From Oscillospiraceae bacterium (GTDB lineage: Bacteria > Bacillota > Clostridia > Oscillospirales > Ruminococcaceae), in assembly GCA_031271475.1 (NCBI GenBank), contig JAISVP010000102.1:1-10962 (forward strand): a stretch of DNA of 10,962 nucleotides, in the 5' to 3' direction. Shown piece by piece: positions 5,446-10,962 of this stretch. The position numbers and the translations under genes are program-made. Positions within the stretch are counted from its first letter, which is position 1. The number at the start of each line of letters is the position of its first letter. The notes beneath the pieces are model-generated. The model saw only the letters and a program-made list of their open reading frames with translations. It ran no database searches and had not been told where the DNA came from.

Positions 5446-7908
5446 ATGAAAAAAACAATGCTAAAAGTAAAGAATCATTTGATACTGCAAATTCTCGGTA
5501 CCGTATTGTCTTTTATCGGGATGGGATTTTTATCCGTTATTTTTATGTGGAATATTACGTTGGATCACTTGGAGGAAATTGCCGATAATTCGGTAAGCTT
5601 AATACAGGACAGAATTGAGAGCGATTTATTCGCCGGTGAGATGTTGATTTCCAATGTGGGAAAAGCTTTGGAAACGGCAATGGAGGCAGGTGCGACTGCT
5701 GACGCAATAAACAGTCATCTGAAAAGTGTTTCAGATAACGTAAGACAGTACAGCGGAAATATCGGCAGTATGACAGGCTTTAGGGGAATCTATTTTTACT
5801 GTGAGGGTATGGACGGAAAACCTCTTCTTATGACCGGGAACAGACCGCAGGGAATTACAGAAATTACGGACAGCGACAATATTAAACAGTCTATTTGGTA
5901 TGTTGAGGCTGTCGGGAAAAAAGGGGAAATTGCCGAGGTTAAACCTTATACGGATGTTCTCTATCCGGACAGATATATACTCACTTACTCTTTGTGTCTG
6001 TATGGGAAAGACGGGGAAATGCTTGGTGTTATCGGTCTGGATATTTTTATTGACAAATTTCAGGAATACGTTGCCCAGAGCAGTTCCGACAAGGGCGGCG
6101 TCGGAGTGCTGCTTACTCCGGATTTAGATATAATTATGCATGAAAGTTCTGATTTTGTCGGCAAGAATTTAGTGACTGACAACGATATAACAGTTGCTGC
6201 TTTTGCTGAAAAGCTGTTAGGCAATGAAAATATCAGAAATATAGGCGATCTCAGTTATGTGAATTATAAGGGCGAGCCCTCGGTAATGTTTTTTCATAAA
6301 CTAAGCAATAAATGGTGGTTTGGATTGGCACTTCCCAAAGGGCCGTATTCGGGGGTTCTGATAGAAATAAGCCTTATACTGTCTGTATTTGTATTGATAT
6401 TTGCGGGCATAACGGTTTTTATCCTTCAGCGTACCAATGCCAAAAGGGAAAAATCCGACTTGGAAAGCAAACATAAAAGTATGTTTCTTGCCAATATGAG
6501 CCATGAAATCCGGACGCCTATGAATGTGATCATCGGCATAACGCAAATGCTGCTGCAAAATAAACAACTGCCTCCGGAATGTACGGACTCCGCAAGAAAA
6601 ATTCACAATGCCTGTGACAGTCTGCTCAGGATTATTAATGATATTCTGGATATGTCAAAAATAGAAGCGGGGAAATTTGAACTGTTTCCCGCTGAGTACT
6701 ACGTTCCGAGTATGATCAATGACGCAGTGCAGATGAATGTTATGAGAATAGGGGAAAAACCGATTGAGTTCGCTCTTGAGGTGGATAAAACATTGCCGTT
6801 AAAGCTCTTCGGTGACGAACTGCGTATTAAACAGATTCTTAATAATTTGCTATCCAATGCCATTAAGTATACCGATTACGGATATGTAAAGCTGAAAATT
6901 CGCCATTTTTATACCGAAAACGGGGACTTTATGCTGAATTTTACTGTCTCCGATACGGGAAGAGGAATTAAATCCGAGGATATAAAAAATCTGTTTTCAG
7001 AGTATTCGCGGGTGAACGCTTATGCCAACCGTACTACGGAAGGTACGGGACTGGGGTTAAACATTACTAAAATGCTTGCTGAAATGATGAACGGTACTGT
7101 GGAAGTGTACAGTGAATACGGCAAGGGAAGTAAGTTTACCGTGACAGTAATGCAGGATCAGGTTGCGGAAGAACCGGAAATCGAAGAACAGCGGGAAACA
7201 TTCCGCACAAACACCGCCGCAGGTATAAGGCAACGCGATGAGATTACAGATGATTTTACAGATGAGCTTACAGATGAAAACGGTGCCAATAAAACGGTAC
7301 CCAGCGGCAGTTCAGTGGACTCCGCAAAACATCTCCGTCGCGGTGCAAGTAAAGAAAAAACTCAGCCGAAATTCAAAAACAGCGTTTTGAAATCCAAGAA
7401 CAGCGGTTTGGAATCCAAGAACAGCGGTTTAAAAATAGGAGAGGAAATTGCCGAAAGCTTACAGAATTTCACCTATACGGATTCGCGGTACGATGAAAAA
7501 CCGATGAACCGCAGATCTATGCCTTACGGAAAAGTGCTTATCGTTGACGATGTGGAGACAAATCTTCAGGTAGCGGAAATGATGCTGTCTATGTATGAAT
7601 TACAGATAGAAACCGTGTTAAGCGGGTTTGACGCAATAGAAAAAGTCAAAAGCGGCAAGGTCTATGACATCATTTTTATGGATCATATGATGCCGGAAAT
7701 GGACGGTATTGAAACGACTAAAATACTGCGTCAGTCAGGGTACGGAGGTACAATCGTTTCATTAACTGCCAATGTTCTTACCGGAAATGACAGTATGTTT
7801 ATGGAAAATGGCTTTGATGATTTCCTTCCGAAACCTATTGATATACGAAAACTTGACATTGTCGTCAATAAATTTATCAAAAACACAGATGATACTAACA
7901 GGCAGTAA
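5446..7908 (+). CDS. Hybrid sensor histidine kinase with dCache-like sensor and receiver domain
   Basis: This 820-residue inner-membrane protein should sense an extracellular cue, autophosphorylate on histidine and pass the phosphate to its own aspartate. A membrane helix (11-35) is followed by an extracellular region (about 38-300) that looks like a double Cache sensor: WYVEA (151-155), PYTDVLYPDRYILTYS (167-182) and GVIGLDIFIDKF (194-205). A second helix is at 304-327. No HAMP or PAS domain is seen before the HisKA H-box, where H353 lies in NMSHEIRTPMN. The ATPase domain has the N box (ILNNLLSNAIKYT, N467/N471), DTGRGI (503-508) and GTGLGLN (533-539). A long charged linker (about 570-694) leads to a receiver domain with acidic pair D701/D702, phosphoacceptor D746 and conserved K796. 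All key residues are present. There is no Hpt or output domain, so an unlinked Hpt protein or regulator is expected downstream. The ribosome binding site AAGG lies 6 bases before the ATG. mgtE follows after 23 bp, probably in the same operon. The ligand is unknown. Confidence 0.93.
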   Translation: MKKTMLKVKNHLILQILGTVLSFIGMGFLSVIFMWNITLDHLEEIADNSVSLIQDRIESDLFAGEMLISNVGKALETAMEAGATADAINSHLKSVSDNVRQYSGNIGSMTGFRGIYFYCEGMDGKPLLMTGNRPQGITEITDSDNIKQSIWYVEAVGKKGEIAEVKPYTDVLYPDRYILTYSLCLYGKDGEMLGVIGLDIFIDKFQEYVAQSSSDKGGVGVLLTPDLDIIMHESSDFVGKNLVTDNDITVAAFAEKLLGNENIRNIGDLSYVNYKGEPSVMFFHKLSNKWWFGLALPKGPYSGVLIEISLILSVFVLIFAGITVFILQRTNAKREKSDLESKHKSMFLANMSHEIRTPMNVIIGITQMLLQNKQLPPECTDSARKIHNACDSLLRIINDILDMSKIEAGKFELFPAEYYVPSMINDAVQMNVMRIGEKPIEFALEVDKTLPLKLFGDELRIKQILNNLLSNAIKYTDYGYVKLKIRHFYTENGDFMLNFTVSDTGRGIKSEDIKNLFSEYSRVNAYANRTTEGTGLGLNITKMLAEMMNGTVEVYSEYGKGSKFTVTVMQDQVAEEPEIEEQRETFRTNTAAGIRQRDEITDDFTDELTDENGANKTVPSGSSVDSAKHLRRGASKEKTQPKFKNSVLKSKNSGLESKNSGLKIGEEIAESLQNFTYTDSRYDEKPMNRRSMPYGKVLIVDDVETNLQVAEMMLSMYELQIETVLSGFDAIEKVKSGKVYDIIFMDHMMPEMDGIETTKILRQSGYGGTIVSLTANVLTGNDSMFMENGFDDFLPKPIDIRKLDIVVNKFIKNTDDTNRQ
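7375..7437 (+). repeat. Three 21-bp tandem repeats inside the kinase linker
   Basis: Three consecutive 21-bp units (7375-7395, 7396-7416, 7417-7437) encode KNSVLKS, KNSGLES and KNSGLKI in frame (residues 644-664). They lie in the linker between the ATPase and receiver domains. Upstream in the same linker TTACAGATGA recurs three times at exact 12-base intervals (7244, 7256, 7268), encoding TDD, TDE and TDE. Both arrays keep the frame and suggest recent replication-slippage expansion of a flexible tether. Confidence 0.85.
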
Positions 7909-7931
7909 TTTTTAAAGCGGAGGGACGAACT

Positions 7932-9278
7932 ATGAGGGAAGATTTTATGAACTTGATCGGCGGGCCGCACACAAATCCGGTAGAACTCCATGATATGCTG
8001 CTTAAAATGAATATAGTCGATATAGCCGACGTGTTTGAGGATCTGACTAAAGAGAAAACGATACAGGTGTTCAGACTCCTGCCTAAAAGTATTGCCGCCG
8101 ATGTATTCTCCTATATTGTAACGGAAAAACAGCAGGTCATTGTCGAAGCATTAACCGATGCCGAAGTCGGGAATATTATAGGTGATCTGTTCGCTGACGA
8201 TGCTGTTGACTTTATTGAGGAAATGCCCGCAAATGTCGTTACGCGCATACTCCGCAATGTGGATACGGAAACACGCAATGTAATCAATCAGCTGCTCCAA
8301 TACCCCGAGGATTCCGCGGGCACTATAATGACTACCGAATATGTCTGTATACGCGAAGACTGTACCGTCAGAGAAGCCTTTGATATAATACGCATGAACG
8401 GTACCGACAAGGAAACCATATATACCTGTTATGTAATACGGCGTGACCGGATGCTGCTGGGAACTATTTCTGTACGGACGCTCCTGCTTGCGACTCCCCA
8501 GCAGCGGATTTCGGATATAATGGATCCGTATTTCGTATCCGCCCATACAACGGATGATCAGGAGAATATTGCCGAACTTTTCCGGAAATATGACTTGCTT
8601 TCACTGCCGATTACCGATACTGAAAACAGACTTGTGGGTATTGTTACGGTTGACGATATTGTGTCGGTTATTCAGGAAGAGAATACGGAGGACTTTGAGA
8701 TAATGGCGGGTATCAGTCCTTCAGAGGAGCCGTACCTTAAAACCGGTGTGCTGAAACTTGTAAAGAACCGTATATTATGGCTGCTTTTCCTTATGCTCTC
8801 CGCAACGGTTACATCCGTTATTATAGCCGGATTTGAAAATACACTAAGTAAAATGGCTATTCTAATGGCATTTATACCGATGCTTATGAATACGGGAGGC
8901 AATGCGGGCTCACAGTCGTCGACTATGATTATCCGCGGTATAGCGCTGGGGGACATAAAAACACGTGATATACTGAAAATCTTATGGATTGAACTGCGGG
9001 TAGGTATTCTTTGCGGAATCGGACTGGGAATCGTTAATTTTGTTCGGGTCTATTTTATGAACGGAAGAAACGTACTGCTGTCTTTAGCGGTTACGGTCAC
9101 GCTTCTGCTTACCGTAATTATTGCAAAATGTATCGGCTGTACATTGCCGATTATCGCAAAAAAGTTTAAAATCGACCCTGCTTTAATGGCATCTCCTCTT
9201 ATCAGCACCATACTTGATGCCACTGTTCTTGTTGTATATCTCTGTATCGCCCAGTCTTTGCTGCCGGAGCTGAGGTAA
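7932..9278 (+). CDS. mgtE: Magnesium transporter MgtE
   Basis: This 448-residue protein is an MgtE-family Mg2+ channel of the cytoplasmic membrane, whose cytosolic domains close the pore when internal Mg2+ is high. The MgtE_N superhelical domain (about 20-125) is followed by two CBS domains. The first starts around YPEDSAGTIMTTEYV (124-138). The second covers about 193-252 and includes LLSLPITDTENRLVGIVTVDDI. A connecting helix (about 252-278) leads to five membrane helices from 281 onward. The pore segment has the family signature MNTGGNAGSQSSTMIIRGIALGDI (319-342, centred on GGNAGSQ). D415 (KIDPALMASP) and D429 (STILDATVLVVY) are in the last helices; D429 corresponds to the pore aspartate of the family. 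The length is normal. The start ATG has GGAGG 8 bases upstream. It begins 23 bp after the kinase stop with no promoter or Mg2+ riboswitch between, so it is likely co-transcribed. Confidence 0.96.
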   Translation: MREDFMNLIGGPHTNPVELHDMLLKMNIVDIADVFEDLTKEKTIQVFRLLPKSIAADVFSYIVTEKQQVIVEALTDAEVGNIIGDLFADDAVDFIEEMPANVVTRILRNVDTETRNVINQLLQYPEDSAGTIMTTEYVCIREDCTVREAFDIIRMNGTDKETIYTCYVIRRDRMLLGTISVRTLLLATPQQRISDIMDPYFVSAHTTDDQENIAELFRKYDLLSLPITDTENRLVGIVTVDDIVSVIQEENTEDFEIMAGISPSEEPYLKTGVLKLVKNRILWLLFLMLSATVTSVIIAGFENTLSKMAILMAFIPMLMNTGGNAGSQSSTMIIRGIALGDIKTRDILKILWIELRVGILCGIGLGIVNFVRVYFMNGRNVLLSLAVTVTLLLTVIIAKCIGCTLPIIAKKFKIDPALMASPLISTILDATVLVVYLCIAQSLLPELR

Positions 9279-9287
9279 AGACTTATG

Positions 9288-9390
9288 TAGTAATTTCGAT
9301 GAGAACGGGCTAAGCCCGTTCTCATCGTCGCACGCATTTGCGTGCGAGGTCTGGGCTTTGCCCAGACCGTAGCCGTTGGAAACGGCTATA
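9288..9390 (+). repeat. Four-hairpin intergenic repeat, copy D (best preserved)
   Basis: Four perfect inverted repeats abut each other. Hairpin 1 is 9297-9327, with 14-bp arms and loop TAA. Hairpin 2 is 9328-9347, with 8-bp arms and loop ATTT. Hairpin 3 is 9348-9368, with 9-bp arms and loop TTT. Hairpin 4 is 9370-9388, with 8-bp arms and loop GGA. Only one base separates hairpins 3 and 4, and none separates the others. The leading GTAATTTCGAT is shared with copies B, C and E. It starts about 9 bases after the mgtE stop and ends 10 bases before the thrS -35 box. It may stabilise the mgtE 3' end, but lacks a T-run. Confidence 0.95.
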
Positions 9391-9400
9391 GCAATAATAC

Positions 9401-9429
9401 TTGACAAAATAATTCAGAAATGGTATAAT
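9401..9429 (+). promoter_or_regulatory. Sigma-A promoter of thrS
   Basis: TTGACA (9401-9406) and TATAAT (9424-9429) match consensus exactly with 17 bp between, and TG gives an extended -10. The start near 9436 leaves a leader of only about 28 bases before thrS, too short for a T-box leader. Confidence 0.92.
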
Positions 9430-9445
9430 ATGACTTGGAAGTCAT
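9430..9445 (+). promoter_or_regulatory. Perfect inverted repeat at the thrS transcription start
   Basis: ATGACTT (9430-9436), GG, AAGTCAT (9439-9445) is a perfect 7-bp dyad that begins directly after the -10 box and spans the predicted start of transcription. It fits an operator for a dimeric repressor or a small 5' hairpin just before the AAGGAG ribosome binding site (9450-9455). The role is inferred. Confidence 0.55.
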
Positions 9446-9463
9446 TAAGAAGGAGAGAAATAT

Positions 9464-10962
9464 ATGAAAATCACCCTCAAGGACGGCAGTGTGCGGGAAG
9501 CCGAAAACGGTATACAGGCATCGGAAATTGTAAAAGGTATAGGAGCCGGACTATATAAAGCCGCTTGCTGTGTTAAGATAAACGGCAAAGTATGCGATTT
9601 AAGAACGGCGGTGAATGGCGACTGTAATTTTGAAGTTGTCACGTTTGAAAATGCCGATACGGTATCAGAAGAATCCGCGGGCAGAAAGACGTATTGGCAT
9701 ACCTGTGCGCATATACTTGCACAGGCTGTTAAACGGCTGTTCCCTGATGTAAAGCTTGCTATCGGACCTGCTATTGCGGATGGGTTTTACTATGATTTTG
9801 ATATTGAAAAACCTTTTTCACAGGAAGATTTAAATGCTATTGAGTCTGAAATGAAAAAAATCGTTAAGGCTGATTACCCTATCGAACAGTTTACATTGCC
9901 GTATGATGAGGCATTGAAACTGCTTGAGAATGAACCGTATAAGATTGAACTGTGTCAGGAACACAGGGGAGAGCCGCTTTCTTTCTACAGACAGGGGGCA
10001 GATTCGGAAGAATCCGCAAACCTGACAGATTTATGTGCCGGTCCGCATTTGATGTCCACAGGGCAGGTTAAGTCTTTTAAACTGCTTAGCTGTACAGGTG
10101 CGTATTGGCGCGGAAGCGAAAAGAATAAAATGCTTTCAAGGATTTACGGAATTGCTTTTCCGAAAAAGGCTGACTTGGACTCACACATTGAACGGCTTGA
10201 ACAGGCTAAATTGCGTGACCATAACAAACTGGGACGGGAACTGGAGTTTTTTACTACCGTTGACACTATCGGGCAGGGACTGCCTGTACTGCTTCCCAAA
10301 GGGGCAAAGGTAATACAAATTCTTCAGCGTTTTGTTGAAGATACAGAGGAAAAGCACGGATACCGTTTAACTAAAACCCCTCTTATGGCAAAATCTGATT
10401 TGTATAAAATTTCCGGACATTGGGATCATTACCGTGACGGTATGTTTGTTCTGGGCAATGAAGAAAAAGATGAGGAACTGTATGCTCTGCGTCCGATGAC
10501 ATGTCCGTTCCAGTATCAGGTGTTTCTTAACCGCGGAAGGTCTTACAGGGATTTGCCTATGCGGCTGAACGAAACGTCTACTCTTTTTCGTAATGAGGAC
10601 AGCGGTGAAATGCACGGACTTATCCGGGTAAGACAGTTTACTATTTCTGAGGCTCACCAAATCTGTACCCCCGAACAGCTTGAGGATGAATTTAAACTTG
10701 CACTTGAACTGGCTAATTATATGCTTACATCTATCGGGCTTATTGAAGATGTTTCCTACCGTTTTTCGACTTGGGACGGCAATGACCGGGAGAAATATAT
10801 CGGTACCGCTCAGCAGTGGGCGGAAGCGGAATCCGTAATGAAAAACATTCTCGACCGGCTTGGTTTGAATTACAGTACCGGAATAGGCGAGGCGGCATTT
10901 TACGGACCTAAGCTTGACATACAGATTAAAAATGTACACGGTAAAGAGGATACGCTTATTAC
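9464..10962 (+). CDS. thrS: Threonyl-tRNA synthetase, N-terminal 499 residues
   Basis: This cytoplasmic class II aminoacyl-tRNA synthetase charges tRNA-Thr with threonine. The N-terminal TGS domain (about 1-62) opens MKITLKDGSVREAENG. The editing domain carries the zinc/catalytic set H79 and H83 (WHTCAHIL) and C191 and H195 (LCAGPH), so hydrolysis of Ser-tRNA-Thr should be intact. The catalytic core starts around 240. It includes RPMTCP with C347, the motif 2 region LNETSTLFRNEDSGEMHGLIRVRQF with H384, and FYGPKLDIQIKN (479-490). C347 and H384 match the first two zinc ligands of known ThrRS; the third and the anticodon-binding domain lie beyond the right edge. Motif 2 reads FRNEDSG where many ThrRS have HRYERSG; this may mark a ThrRS subtype. 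The ATG at 9464 has AAGGAG 8 bases upstream. No T-box leader precedes it, although many Firmicute thrS genes have one. Confidence 0.97.
   Translation, partial: MKITLKDGSVREAENGIQASEIVKGIGAGLYKAACCVKINGKVCDLRTAVNGDCNFEVVTFENADTVSEESAGRKTYWHTCAHILAQAVKRLFPDVKLAIGPAIADGFYYDFDIEKPFSQEDLNAIESEMKKIVKADYPIEQFTLPYDEALKLLENEPYKIELCQEHRGEPLSFYRQGADSEESANLTDLCAGPHLMSTGQVKSFKLLSCTGAYWRGSEKNKMLSRIYGIAFPKKADLDSHIERLEQAKLRDHNKLGRELEFFTTVDTIGQGLPVLLPKGAKVIQILQRFVEDTEEKHGYRLTKTPLMAKSDLYKISGHWDHYRDGMFVLGNEEKDEELYALRPMTCPFQYQVFLNRGRSYRDLPMRLNETSTLFRNEDSGEMHGLIRVRQFTISEAHQICTPEQLEDEFKLALELANYMLTSIGLIEDVSYRFSTWDGNDREKYIGTAQQWAEAESVMKNILDRLGLNYSTGIGEAAFYGPKLDIQIKNVHGKEDTLI

Noticed and set aside
7909..7931. Mg2+ riboswitch (M-box) before mgtE
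   Set aside because: Only 23 bases separate the kinase stop from the mgtE start, far too short for such an element.
9288..9390. Copy D as an intrinsic terminator for mgtE
   Set aside because: The stems are strong, but no T-run follows any of them, and the same element occurs in leaders where termination would silence the gene.
9183..9407. Minus-strand frame reading IAVSNGYGLGKAQTSHANACDDENG through repeat copy D
   Set aside because: A similar translation appears at copy B because the DNA is the same repeat. The frame is broken in copies A and C, so a conserved protein is unlikely.
9279..9463. T-box leader upstream of thrS
   Set aside because: No T-box consensus or specifier stem was seen, and the promoter lies downstream of the only structured DNA in the gap.
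10367..10939. 190-residue open frame on the minus strand
   Set aside because: It is fully antisense to the well-supported thrS gene, has no family resemblance, and its make-up is that of a shadow frame.

Overview
The window looks like chromosomal DNA from a low-to-mid GC Firmicute, probably a gut-type clostridium of the Ruminococcaceae/Oscillospiraceae kind. This is inferred from the sigma-A style promoters (TTGACA, 17 bp, TATAAT), the strong purine-rich ribosome binding sites and the make-up of the proteins. No rRNA, tRNA, CRISPR array, transposase or phage gene was found, and no search could be run to fix the taxon.

Layout. The left part is read on the minus strand. A sugar-phosphate nucleotidyltransferase (partial, running off the left edge) lies downstream of a large DUF2079 membrane protein (327-2366) that has its own consensus promoter at 2403-2431. 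Further right is ppk, polyphosphate kinase 1 (2577-4772). A 672-bp gene-free stretch (4773-5445) holds divergent promoters: one near-consensus promoter fires left toward ppk (5161-5189), and one perfect-consensus promoter fires right (5249-5277). The right part is read on the plus strand: a hybrid sensor histidine kinase with a dCache-like sensor and a receiver domain (5446-7908), then 23 bp later mgtE, a Mg2+ channel/transporter (7932-9278). After a repeat and another perfect promoter comes thrS, threonyl-tRNA synthetase (9464 to beyond the right edge).

The most unusual content is between the genes. A ~100-bp repeat occurs four times (228-320 on minus; 4795-4895, 5335-5430 and 9288-9390 on plus), with a truncated relative at 2514-2549. 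The best copy (9288-9390) consists of four perfect hairpins placed end to end with 0 to 1 base between them and loops of 3 or 4 bases. Two copies differ by a compensatory pair change in one stem, which suggests the stems are maintained. The copies sit in different places relative to genes: between co-directional genes, inside a 5' leader, antisense within a long leader, and between a stop codon and the next promoter. That fits a small dispersed, possibly mobile, palindromic element better than a regulator of one gene.

Functionally, the hybrid kinase and mgtE probably form an operon, divergent from ppk. Polyphosphate binds Mg2+, so a shared link to phosphate, polyphosphate or Mg2+ homeostasis is possible, but the sequence does not prove it. 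The nucleotidyltransferase and DUF2079 protein fit a surface-glycan role.
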